Positions 35,155-43,010 of a stretch of DNA of 64,000 bases are shown here, one piece after another. The translations under genes and the position numbers were made by a program. The stretch's first letter is position 1. Each line of letters starts with the position of its first letter. The notes beneath the pieces were generated by a model that had not been told where the DNA came from, ran no database searches, and saw nothing but the letters and a program-made list of their open reading frames with translations. Source of the stretch: Rossellomorea pakistanensis (lineage in GTDB: Bacteria; Bacillota; Bacilli; Bacillales; Bacillaceae_B); contig NZ_JAFBDZ010000001.1 in assembly GCF_016908495.1 (NCBI RefSeq), positions 186,001 through 250,000 on the forward strand, given 5' to 3'.

Positions 35155-35934
35155 ATGGATGAATTGAATGAATTGTTTCGGAAACGAGTAGGCATTTCTA
35201 AAAAAGGAAGAATCACTTTTGAACATTTAGATACAGTGCTTGAGAAGACAGCTAAAACCATCCCATTCGAAAATCTATGCATCATTGAAAATCGAACAAC
35301 CGATATTACAAAAGGAAATTTAGTTAATAAGATGCTCATGAAAAATGAAGGCGGGCTTTGCTATGAACTTAATTCCATTCTTTATTTTTTTCTAGAAGCA
35401 AATGGATTTAACGTGAACTTAGTTCGTGGTGTCATCTTCAATCACGAAGCCGAAGATTGGCTCACTTTAGGGAGAACCCATGTTGCCATCCTTTTAAACC
35501 ATGAAAACGAAACCTTTTTAGTTGATACCGGCTTTGGTGGTAACTTGCCATTAAGACCTGTTCCTTTAAATGGAAGGACCATTACTTCTAATAATGGTGA
35601 ATTTCGTGTTTCAAGAATGAATAATAAACATGGGGACTATATACTTGAAATGAAAATAAAACATAAAGATCAAGATTGGAGAATTGGCTATACCTTTGAT
35701 TCAAAACAACCAGTACAAGAAGTTTCTGAGTTTAATGAAATACAAAAAATTCTTATCGAAAATGAAGAATCTCCATTTAACAAAAATCCATTGGTGACTC
35801 AACTAACAGCCAAAGGGAATAAGACGTTAACAGACACGACATTTACAGAGTGGGTTGACGGCGAATTGAAGAAAGACAAGGTTGACAACGACCGTTTTAA
35901 GGAACTTGCGAAACTTTATTTTGGATTAGAATAA
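35155..35934 (+). CDS. nat: Arylamine N-acetyltransferase
   Basis: Transfers acetyl from acetyl-CoA to arylamines and hydrazines in the cytosol. The 259-aa length is typical. The Cys-His-Asp triad is visible: Cys69 in EGGLCYELN, His109 in GRTHVAIL and Asp124 in LVDTGFGG. The N-terminal PFENLCI matches the conserved PFENL motif. The residue before GGLCYE is Glu where Arg is usual, otherwise nothing is missing. Start follows GGGGAGGA. Such enzymes detoxify aromatic amines; a native role is uncertain. Confidence 0.92.
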   Translation: MDELNELFRKRVGISKKGRITFEHLDTVLEKTAKTIPFENLCIIENRTTDITKGNLVNKMLMKNEGGLCYELNSILYFFLEANGFNVNLVRGVIFNHEAEDWLTLGRTHVAILLNHENETFLVDTGFGGNLPLRPVPLNGRTITSNNGEFRVSRMNNKHGDYILEMKIKHKDQDWRIGYTFDSKQPVQEVSEFNEIQKILIENEESPFNKNPLVTQLTAKGNKTLTDTTFTEWVDGELKKDKVDNDRFKELAKLYFGLE

Positions 35935-35936
35935 AA

Positions 35937-35975
35937 AAGAGTCTGTTATTGGTAGCTTTACCATAACAGGCTCTT
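35937..35975. terminator. Bidirectional terminator between nat and the VOC gene
   Basis: AAGAGTCTGTTAT / ATAACAGGCTCTT (one G-U) with a 13-nt loop, with an A-run on the left and TCTTTAT on the right, between convergent genes. Confidence 0.8.
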
Positions 35976-36004
35976 CTTTATATTGATGATATTCTCAAGT
36001 TACA

Positions 36005-36424
36005 TTAGTTTTTATCTGGATAATCACAATACTCTAGTATCGTGCCATCCGTATCAGCTGGATTTAAGTATATCAATCTTCTTCCGTGTTTGTTTATACG
36101 TAAAGTATCCTTCAATGTTCGAATTCCCTTACTTTCTAAGTCTTTTAAAGCTTTATCGAGATCATTGACATTGTAAGCAATATGATGAACACCTTTTCCT
36201 TTCTGTTTAATAAATCGAGCAATCGGGGAGGTGGTATTGTTTGTTGGTGCGAGTAATTCAATTCTATTTCCGCTAACCTCTAAAATGGCGATTTCACTTT
36301 CTACACCTTTTGCTTCGCTCTTGTATCGATCTAGAAGTGTACCTCTTAATACGTTTTCATAAAACTGTATACTATCATCTAAATGACGTACAGCAATTCC
36401 AATATGATCAAGTTTATAATTCAT
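36005..36424 (-). CDS. VOC family protein, methylmalonyl-CoA epimerase-like
   Basis: 139 aa, one vicinal-oxygen-chelate module pair. It begins KLDHIGIAVRHLDDSIQFYE with the first metal ligand His in LDHIGIA, has RIELLAPTNN with Glu, GKGVHHIAYNV with the central His pair, and ends YLNPADTDGTILEYCD with the last Glu ligand. The order His-Glu-His-Glu and HxxxxV spacing fit methylmalonyl-CoA epimerase. The ATG after AAGGAGA was used. No mutase genes are nearby, so the physiological substrate could differ. Confidence 0.8.
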   Translation of the reverse strand: MNYKLDHIGIAVRHLDDSIQFYENVLRGTLLDRYKSEAKGVESEIAILEVSGNRIELLAPTNNTTSPIARFIKQKGKGVHHIAYNVNDLDKALKDLESKGIRTLKDTLRINKHGRRLIYLNPADTDGTILEYCDYPDKN

Positions 36425-36521
36425 GCAAACTCTCCTTAAGCTCTGTATATTTATATATTTTAACATCCTCCTAAAAATAGTAGTATTTTTAACTATTGAA
36501 TTAGCTTATAAAGCTTTCAAA

Positions 36522-36558
36522 AGATAAAGAGTGAATACCCAGGGCAGTCTCTTTATCT
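36522..36558 (-). terminator. Likely terminator of the MFS gene, overlapping its stop codon
   Basis: AGATAAAGAG / CTCTTTATCT with a 17-nt loop. On the minus strand the stem is followed by TTTG. The stem begins within the stop codon region of the MFS gene. Confidence 0.45.
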
Positions 36559-37762
36559 AGTCATGACCAAAACTAGTATTTAACTGATTTTTTAACTTAG
36601 GATGTAGGAAGAAATAAATAGCAAATCCTATATATCCTGTGCTTGCCAATAATAAAACAACAATCTCTGAAGTAATTTCACCTAAAAGTCCACCGGTGAA
36701 ATATCCTATTGGACTTAATGAACCTAACAAGGAAGATAGAAAGGCGAATCCGATGCCTAGGTATTCCTTCGGTAAATTCACCTGTATCAATGTTTGAATA
36801 TAAATACCTAAAATCCCTATTCCTAACCAGGCTAAGCTAAAAAATACGTAAGGAATAAAAAGCCTGTCTATAAATGCTATAGATAAAAACCAAAACAGAC
36901 CCGAGAATAATGAGACTGAAGGCATTACCCGATTTAGCGGGAATTTTTCTAGTTTACTTGAGATAAGTGTTCCGATTAACGTCCCAACAGAAATTGAGGT
37001 TAACCAAGATCCATACTCTGTAGAATTGGATGAGATGACAGGCAGCATAGCTAATCCCATCGTTGCCATCACATTGATCGCCATTACCCCGAATAAAATC
37101 TGTAATAACAATTTTTGTTTCCTTACCATTTGAAATCCCTGTACAAAATCTTTTTTATATTGTTCAAAGTATGAAGAAGTCCCTGCTTCCACTTCTTTTT
37201 TAGATTTTGGAACCTTTAAGTAGAAGAAAAACATTAAGCCTGCGAAAAGAAGTAAGAAACTAGTAGATAAATAGATTACTCCTAATCCAACAAAGATAAT
37301 CAGGATCCCGGAGATAGCATCACAGATAATATCTAGTGTTTGATAAGAAAAGGCAAAGAGTGAGTTTACCTTTGTTAACTTTTCACGAGATGCTAGATGT
37401 TCAATGAGCGCACTTTCCGTTGGGTATGTAGCTTCTGAAAAAGAAAGAGCTAAAAACATTAATACAAATAGGAGTGGCAGCCACAATAGTTCATTGAAAT
37501 ACATAATTGAAATGATCCCAACAAAAAACGCTTGTCCAAACATGGCTGTATATAAAATTTTTCGTTTTGAAAACCGATCAATAATGGGGCCATAAAGGAA
37601 CTGAACAGTAACGGGTAATATGGCAATCGCACTTGTCATCCCTACGAGGAATGCTGAATCAGTCAATATTTTTACATACCATACTGTCGCGATCATATAC
37701 AAACTATCAGCAAAGTTTGTTAGGATTCTCCCTATTAATAAAATCCATAGTTGTTTATTCAT
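36557..37762 (-). CDS. MFS transporter
   Basis: 401-aa carrier with 12 predicted membrane helices, starting QLWILLIGRILTNFADSLY. The loop 2-3 motif is YGPIIDRFSKRKILYTAM; the middle loop is charged (VPKSKKEVEAGTS). It belongs to the macrolide-efflux-like MFS group. The ATG follows GGAGGG; the longer frame begins 21 codons upstream without a Shine-Dalgarno sequence. It has no close paralogy to the MFS gene at 7235 beyond family. Substrate unknown. Confidence 0.87.
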   Translation of the reverse strand: MNKQLWILLIGRILTNFADSLYMIATVWYVKILTDSAFLVGMTSAIAILPVTVQFLYGPIIDRFSKRKILYTAMFGQAFFVGIISIMYFNELLWLPLLFVLMFLALSFSEATYPTESALIEHLASREKLTKVNSLFAFSYQTLDIICDAISGILIIFVGLGVIYLSTSFLLLFAGLMFFFYLKVPKSKKEVEAGTSSYFEQYKKDFVQGFQMVRKQKLLLQILFGVMAINVMATMGLAMLPVISSNSTEYGSWLTSISVGTLIGTLISSKLEKFPLNRVMPSVSLFSGLFWFLSIAFIDRLFIPYVFFSLAWLGIGILGIYIQTLIQVNLPKEYLGIGFAFLSSLLGSLSPIGYFTGGLLGEITSEIVVLLLASTGYIGFAIYFFLHPKLKNQLNTSFGHD

Positions 37763-38111
37763 ATCGTTTCCCTCCAGAGTTATAAATTTTAGATGAAATT
37801 TATAACTGGCGGGCCACGGATGCATGTCGTCTAATGATCGAATGGATTAAGAAATCGAATGCTTATCATATGAAAATCCCCTTTGTTAGAATATTCATTT
37901 TTATTATTTCATCATCCTCCCAATATCTCAATATATTTACCATTTCAAATAGAATTAGGAAAAACATGGTATAATGTGTAGTGGGTTTATAAAATGAAAT
38001 TTCACATTTCAAATAGGTTTCTCAAGGGAATGAAGAGGTTTTTTGAAATAAGATTTATTACAATGGAAAAACATGATTAGAAGATTCTAAGAATGAAGGA
38101 GGGTAACATAT

Positions 38112-38585
38112 ATGAAAATCAGAACTGTTAAAGATTCAGATTATGACCTTATTTCTCCACTAATTAACGAATGGTGGGGTGGAAGACAGATGTCTGATAT
38201 GCTTCCTAGACTATTTTTCACCCATTTCCAGGATACTAGTTTTATTGCTGAAAAGAATGGAGAAATTACAGGGTTCTTAATCGGATTTTTATCTCAATCA
38301 CACCGACAAGAAGGGTATATCCATTTTGTGGGGGTTGATCCCGATTATAGGAATAAAAATATTGCAAACAACTTATACCATGAATTTTCAGTGATGATGA
38401 AGAAGAAAAAGCGAACCATTATTCGCTGTGTAACATCTCCCATTAATAAAGGCTCGATTGCTTTCCATCAAAAAATGGGTTTTGAAATTATCAAAGGGGA
38501 TACATTGGTAAATGGGGTTTCCGTCCATTCAAATTATGATGGGGAAAATGGTGATCGAGTCTTATTCATTAAAAAAATAGACTAG
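38112..38585 (+). CDS. GNAT family N-acetyltransferase
   Basis: 157-aa enzyme. The core: FIAEKNGEITGFLIGFLS, then GYIHFVGVDPDYRNKNIANNLY with the acetyl-CoA loop RNKNIA (the consensus Q/RxxGxG/A is altered to RNKNIAN), and KGSIAFHQKMGFEI. Start after GAAGGAGGG. The loss of both glycines in the acyl-CoA loop is noteworthy and might reduce binding. Substrate unknown. Confidence 0.82.
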   Translation: MKIRTVKDSDYDLISPLINEWWGGRQMSDMLPRLFFTHFQDTSFIAEKNGEITGFLIGFLSQSHRQEGYIHFVGVDPDYRNKNIANNLYHEFSVMMKKKKRTIIRCVTSPINKGSIAFHQKMGFEIIKGDTLVNGVSVHSNYDGENGDRVLFIKKID

Positions 38586-38622
38586 ACAGGGGAATAAAAA
38601 ATTAACGAAAGCTAATTATTTT

Positions 38623-38799
38623 TTATGTTTTTGAATTTTGTATTCGCTTACTTGATGGAAGAAATATTGAACTTCCTCCCATAAGCATGCCTCCTAGAAT
38701 ACCCATCAATGTACCAACGACGACATTTATGGTAGAAAAATAGATTCCTATTACAAGTAAAATGTTTCCAGTGAAAAAGACGAACAGGTATCTACTCAA
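38623..38799 (-). CDS. Small hydrophobic membrane protein, 58 aa
   Basis: Frame starts TTG after AAAGGAGT and encodes SRYLFVFFTGNILLVIGIYF, then a second hydrophobic helix VVVGTLMGILGGMLMGG and a basic tail ending KRIQNSKT. Two helices with a glycine-rich packing motif suggest a small integral membrane protein. Ribosome binding site, length and composition all support a real gene. No family recognised. Confidence 0.6.
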   Translation of the reverse strand: MSRYLFVFFTGNILLVIGIYFSTINVVVGTLMGILGGMLMGGSSIFLPSSKRIQNSKT

Positions 38800-38979
38800 T
38801 ATTAAGGACTCCTTTATTATTCATTTTCCTTAGTATACCTCAATTAGCATTACATGGATATCATCCAACATGCTGGCATTACACTCGGCCAATAGCCACA
38901 TAATATATCATGAAATTGGAGCATGTCATTCTTAATGTAAGCAGTATAATATCCTTAAACAATATGAGGGGGGATTTAT

Positions 38980-39588
38980 TTGCTTTTTCACTATCATTAT
39001 TGGACACCGTATCTAGAAGAAACGGAAAAGTTTTATAAAAAACAAGGCTTTAAAGTCCATCAAAGACTAGGAAAATACAAAGGTGAGTTCCAATCGTTCA
39101 ATCCACCACTTGACTGGGATGACTTTAGGAGTAAAGTGATTCTGTTTCGTATTATTGAAATGAAAAAAGGCTTGGTGAATATTACATTTGGAATGGGAAA
39201 ACGAGTAAAATTTGACCATATTGGATTTTTGCTATCGAAAGAGGAACACGACCAAGTATGTCTAAATGCTCAAGCTCTTAATTGGGGAGTGAAAATAACT
39301 GAAAGAAGAACTTTTATTACCACTCCTTATGGGTTTTTAATTGAACTTCAAACACATACAGATGTAATAGAATTAGAAGATCGTACATTTATAAAGAGGT
39401 TGAAAATCCTAACAAAGAAAAAAGGACTAGAAAATGATCTTGAAAAATTGTTTGGAACACCCATTGAGAGTGTAGCTTCAATGGGTGGTGAAAAAGTGAC
39501 AATAAGGGAAGCCGTTATAGAAGGGTTGCCAGATCGTAAAACAACGGACCCTAATGAAGTAACCCTGTTAAATGAAGTTGGGATTTGA
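38980..39588 (+). CDS. Glyoxalase/VOC-like hypothetical protein
   Basis: 202-aa protein. It begins LFHYHYWTPYLEETEKFYKKQGFKVHQRLG, the beta-alpha pattern that opens a VOC module, and KFDHIGFLLSKEEH and YGFLIELQTH look like the second module with His and Glu. The last 60 residues (GLENDLEKLFGTPIESVASM) are an extra helical tail. Start is TTG after GAGGGGGG. A VOC fold is likely but no reaction can be assigned. The kinase gene starts 77 bp downstream in the same direction. Confidence 0.6.
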   Translation: MLFHYHYWTPYLEETEKFYKKQGFKVHQRLGKYKGEFQSFNPPLDWDDFRSKVILFRIIEMKKGLVNITFGMGKRVKFDHIGFLLSKEEHDQVCLNAQALNWGVKITERRTFITTPYGFLIELQTHTDVIELEDRTFIKRLKILTKKKGLENDLEKLFGTPIESVASMGGEKVTIREAVIEGLPDRKTTDPNEVTLLNEVGI

Positions 39589-39664
39589 AAACACAATTGG
39601 TTAATCCTACTTTAGTGGAACTACGATTATTTTTAGAGCTTATAATCGGGAAAGCAGGTGAAGG

Positions 39665-40543
39665 ATGGACTTACAATTTTTATTTAATGAACCAATAGTA
39701 ACAATTCAGGAACTAAATCCAGGCTATGAAGATCATGCAAGTGATGTTTGGCTTGTGGAGACGGAAAGTCAAGAAGTCATTGTAAGAAGTTCTCGAATGA
39801 GAGACGAACCTAATAACGACTTCTGGTGGGGGTGTAGAAGGTTATTTGGTATAGACCCTAGAAAAGTTTATAACTTAGAAAAGGTAAATAATCAATTAAA
39901 TGGGATTAGCTCTATCCCTATACCAAGAATAATTGGAAAAGGAAAAAAAGGAAGAGAATTCGTAGTCGTTGAAAAACTTAACGGACAGATTGTTCAATCG
40001 TTTACAAACCAACAAAGTTCTGTTCTCCAAAGTTTAGGGAAAGGACTAGCCGAAATTCATAATCAAAAGAAAAACTATATCGGAAATCCATCGGCATGTC
40101 TTCAGATAAAGAAAGAGGATTTTCATCATCATTTCATAACTGGAATTCAAGATATAGTTGATCGTTATTATCGTAACCATTCTTCTATACTACTTAAACT
40201 TGATGAGATGATTGATAGAATCATTACACTACCACCACTGGATTATACTAGCTATGTCTTGGTTGATATGGACCCCACTCAGTTTCTATCAAATGGTGAA
40301 GTTATCACGGGCTTGGTGGATACAGAGGGTTATGCTGTAGCACCAAGAGAATTGGATTTCATTGCGTTAGAATATGTGCTTGATGAGAAATCTGCAGCAG
40401 AATTCCAAAAAGGCTATGAAAAAGTTCTTGATCTTCCGGACTTAACGAAATGTCGACTACCTTATCGTTACCTATATCGGTTATTATCCGTTCAAGGAGA
40501 TGTCAACATTGAAGAATGGTTAGAACATAAGTACTTATTTTAG
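39665..40543 (+). CDS. APH-family phosphotransferase
   Basis: 292-aa kinase-like protein. N-lobe strands with VVEKLNGQIVQSF as hinge, then the catalytic loop YVLVDMDPTQFLSNG (Asp in place of HGDxxxxN: VDMDPTQF) and the metal-binding TGLVDTEGYAVAPRELDF (Asp then PRELD). His of the HGD motif is replaced by Val, which occurs in some choline/homoserine-kinase-like members. Start after CAGGTGAAGG. The substrate is not predictable and need not be an antibiotic. Confidence 0.78.
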   Translation: MDLQFLFNEPIVTIQELNPGYEDHASDVWLVETESQEVIVRSSRMRDEPNNDFWWGCRRLFGIDPRKVYNLEKVNNQLNGISSIPIPRIIGKGKKGREFVVVEKLNGQIVQSFTNQQSSVLQSLGKGLAEIHNQKKNYIGNPSACLQIKKEDFHHHFITGIQDIVDRYYRNHSSILLKLDEMIDRIITLPPLDYTSYVLVDMDPTQFLSNGEVITGLVDTEGYAVAPRELDFIALEYVLDEKSAAEFQKGYEKVLDLPDLTKCRLPYRYLYRLLSVQGDVNIEEWLEHKYLF

Positions 40544-40558
40544 ACAGGGTGGGGTCCT

Positions 40559-40929
40559 ATGCTTAACAAAAGTTACAAAAATATGGTTACAGAGTTAAAG
40601 AGGATTTTCGAGAAAGCATGGTCCATAAATTCAAGTTCAAAATGGACCATTAAAAATCCTGCAAAAGGGCAATGTGGTTTTCCGGCATTGGTAGTGAATG
40701 ATTTATTTGGCGGTGTAATTGTCAAGACTCGAGTTTGTGACGCCTAGCACTTTTATAATATCATCGACGAGAATAGGATCGATTTTACGGAATCTCAGTT
40801 TTCTAGTGAAATTGAATATTTAGATTTACCATCAAGTCGGAAAGAAGCTTTGTTAGATACGAACAATGATCAATATCACTATTTAAAATTTAGTGTTTCT
40901 TTACTTTTTTATTCGGGAGAGGTTATAAA
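40559..40929 (+). pseudogene. YunG-like protein, interrupted
   Basis: Frame begins LNKSYKNMVTELKRIFEKAWS and contains NPAKGQCGFPALVVNDLFGG, the hallmark GQCxxxALVVxDxFGG of YunG-type proteins. A TAG at 40745-40747 interrupts it just before HFYNIIDENRIDFTESQFS, which corresponds to the conserved HYWN...DxTxxQF part. The frame then runs on into the methyltransferase gene without the expected end. It is therefore a nonsense-mutated gene with a degraded C-terminus. Confidence 0.78.
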
Positions 40930-41703
40930 ATGGATAAAGACGTTGGTACAGAAGCGGCAATTAGAAGATGGGATCGGCATGCTGAAAAGTTCTCAGAAGG
41001 ATTCGATGAACAAGGGGATCTGCATCGAGAGGTATTTCTAAATCCAACCCTATTCGATTTAATGGGCGCAGTGGACAATAAAAAGATCTTAGATGCAGGT
41101 TGTGGGAATGGTTATTTAAGTAGAATGATCGCTAATCAAGGAGGATCCGTTGCAGCTGTCGATTACTCAAAACAAATGCTAACGATTGCTAAAAGAAACA
41201 CAAATTCAGAATTGGATATACATTATCATCATGGAAATTGCGAAAGCCTTGATTTCCTTCCAAATCGTAGTTTTGACATCATTATTTCAAATATGGTCAT
41301 CCAAGATTTAGCTAATTACAGACAAGCATTCAAAGAGATGCATCGATTATTAAAGGATGAAGGTGCTTTCATATTCTCCATTTTGCATCCTTGCTTTATT
41401 ACTCCGAACAGTGGATGGGTGAAAACCGATACAGGAGAAAAATTGTATTGGAAGGTAGATAACTATTTTTATGAAGGAACCTACGAACAAGCGATTCCTG
41501 TAGATCAAGAGGAGAAAATTCTATATTTCCATAGAACGTTAACAAGCTATATAGAAGCATTAACAGAGACAGGGTTTATATTAGAAAGGTTAGTAGAACC
41601 GAAGCCGTCTGAAGAAATTCTTGTAAACCATCCTTCATTTAGAGAAGATTTTCGATGTGCTGATTTTATGGTGTTTAAATTGAGGAAAAATAAATTTGAT
41701 TAA
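40930..41703 (+). CDS. SAM-dependent class I methyltransferase
   Basis: 257-aa Rossmann-fold methyltransferase. Motif I is ILDAGCGNGYLSRMIA, followed by VAAVDYSKQMLTIAK with the acidic residue for the ribose, FDIIISNMVIQDL (motif IV-like) and LKDEGAFIFSILHPCF. The C-terminal part (TGEKLYWKVDNYFYEGTY) is a substrate cap. Start is ATG after GGGAGAGG. The substrate is unknown; the pattern is of small-molecule UbiE-like enzymes. Confidence 0.87.
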   Translation: MDKDVGTEAAIRRWDRHAEKFSEGFDEQGDLHREVFLNPTLFDLMGAVDNKKILDAGCGNGYLSRMIANQGGSVAAVDYSKQMLTIAKRNTNSELDIHYHHGNCESLDFLPNRSFDIIISNMVIQDLANYRQAFKEMHRLLKDEGAFIFSILHPCFITPNSGWVKTDTGEKLYWKVDNYFYEGTYEQAIPVDQEEKILYFHRTLTSYIEALTETGFILERLVEPKPSEEILVNHPSFREDFRCADFMVFKLRKNKFD

Positions 41704-41740
41704 ACATCATCAATTTTATTGGGGGGTGATGGTGTTATAA

Positions 41741-42061
41741 ATGAAATTTATTAAAAATACAAAGTTTCAACTAGTTTTTTCATTCTTTTGTTTTTTTTAT
41801 TTTTTTATCAATTTCTTTTTTGCTACATGGACGGCTAGTTATTTACCCCATGACCCAAATTGGAAAAAGTATCTAGTTTTTACACCAGTAAGCATTAGTG
41901 ACCCTAAAGAAATTTATCAAATGGATATGTTTATTTATTCCTATAATATAGAGCCCGAACCAGTAGTGAAATGTATCATTTCTTTTGCGTTATTCCTATT
42001 GATATTAGGAGTGTTAATAAAAAAGTTCATAAGTAAATTACAGGCTAAAAGTAAAATGTAA
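41741..42061 (+). CDS. Small membrane protein of unknown function
   Basis: 106-aa protein with an N-terminal hydrophobic helix (about 10-30), an outside loop (YLPHDPNWKKYLVFTP), a second helix near 78-94 and a basic C-terminus. Start after GGGGGGTGATGG. I do not recognise it. It follows the methyltransferase by 37 bp and ends at a terminator, so it may belong to the same transcript. Confidence 0.55.
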   Translation: MKFIKNTKFQLVFSFFCFFYFFINFFFATWTASYLPHDPNWKKYLVFTPVSISDPKEIYQMDMFIYSYNIEPEPVVKCIISFALFLLILGVLIKKFISKLQAKSKM

Positions 42062-42070
42062 ATTTTAATG

Positions 42071-42102
42071 AAAGACACTTCAAAATAGGAAGTGTCTTTT
42101 TT
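42071..42102 (+). terminator. Intrinsic terminator
   Basis: AAAGACACTTC / GAAGTGTCTTT with a 7-nt loop and a following T-run, 10 bp after the stop. Confidence 0.88.
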
Positions 42103-42158
42103 ATATTTTTTAAAAACATATACTTGATTCCAATATATATTTCTGTTAAGTTTATTCT

Positions 42159-42491
42159 ATGGATAGAACAAGTTTAATAAAAGGCCACTTAGAAATGTGT
42201 GTATTGTCGATTTTGTCAAAAAAGAAGAGCTATGGTTACGAAATTATGAAGGAGTTAGAGACACATAATTTAAAGTTGAAAGGAGTAGGGAGTATATATC
42301 CAATTTTGACAAAGTTAAAGGATCAAGAGTGGGTAAATACGTATCGGGAAATGACAGAAAGCGGGAAAGTGAGGGTATATTATAAAATCAACGAAAAAGG
42401 GAAACGGTTTCTTGAAAAGAAAATTGTTGAATGGCTGGAATTACAAAACGATATAAAATCTCTGCTAGAAACCAATCAAAAAGGGGAATAG
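42159..42491 (+). CDS. PadR family transcriptional regulator
   Basis: 110-aa winged-helix regulator of the short PadR type (subfamily 2). The N-terminus IKGHLEMCVLSILSKKKSYGYEIMKELE is the typical helix 1-2 plus, then GVGSIYPILTKLKDQEWV as recognition helix and VYYKINEKGKRFLEKK as wing. A C-terminal helix allows dimerisation. It is the first gene of a three-gene unit with gaps of only a few bases, and likely controls it. PadR proteins often repress membrane-stress or efflux genes. Confidence 0.88.
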   Translation: MDRTSLIKGHLEMCVLSILSKKKSYGYEIMKELETHNLKLKGVGSIYPILTKLKDQEWVNTYREMTESGKVRVYYKINEKGKRFLEKKIVEWLELQNDIKSLLETNQKGE

Positions 42492-42495
42492 AAAA

Positions 42496-43008
42496 ATGAA
42501 ACTTAATTTGAGTACTGGTGAGAGAGAGTATTTAAATGAAGTACTAAGTGAATTAAAAAAGTACCAAATCAATTCAAGGGAAAGAAGGAATATTAAAAAT
42601 CAAATAATTGAACACATTCAGGAAAGTAGGGAGAATGGAGAAGATAGTTTAACTAATTTGGGTGATATATCAACTTTTATCAGTGATTATTTAGAAATTC
42701 AGGGGGGAAATATCATCTCTTCTGATACTAACCATTTACAGTACAAAGGAAAAATTAAGTTTAAACTTATACTGTTCATTTCATTTGTTTGTACTTATTT
42801 CTTATCCCAATTAATGTTTTCAATGTTTCTTACACAATCATTTAATCCAAAACGAATTGGAACTACTTTCGACTATAATATTCTATATAGAATCGCTGAA
42901 AATACATGGTGGAATTCATTACTTATTCTAATGAGTTTATCTATTTCAATCATCATCACGATCGCCATTATGTTCTACCGAAAAAATAAGGCCTTAGTGA
43001 GAAGTTAA
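42496..43008 (+). CDS. HAAS (DUF1700-like) membrane protein
   Basis: 170-aa protein. The N-terminal ~75 residues are a charged helical domain (EREYLNEVLSELKKYQINSRERRNIKNQII...) resembling the HAAS domain often encoded next to PadR regulators; two transmembrane helices follow (about 88-112 and 140-160). It starts 4 bp after the PadR stop and ends 2 bp before the next gene. HAAS proteins are thought to partner PadR in sensing, but the role is unproven. Confidence 0.7.
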   Translation: MKLNLSTGEREYLNEVLSELKKYQINSRERRNIKNQIIEHIQESRENGEDSLTNLGDISTFISDYLEIQGGNIISSDTNHLQYKGKIKFKLILFISFVCTYFLSQLMFSMFLTQSFNPKRIGTTFDYNILYRIAENTWWNSLLILMSLSISIIITIAIMFYRKNKALVRS

Positions 43009-43010
43009 AA

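Noticed and set aside
39665-40543. Aminoglycoside resistance enzyme
   Set aside because: The fold fits APH kinases but the HGD motif is altered to VDMD and no resistance subfamily motif is present, so only the family name is given.
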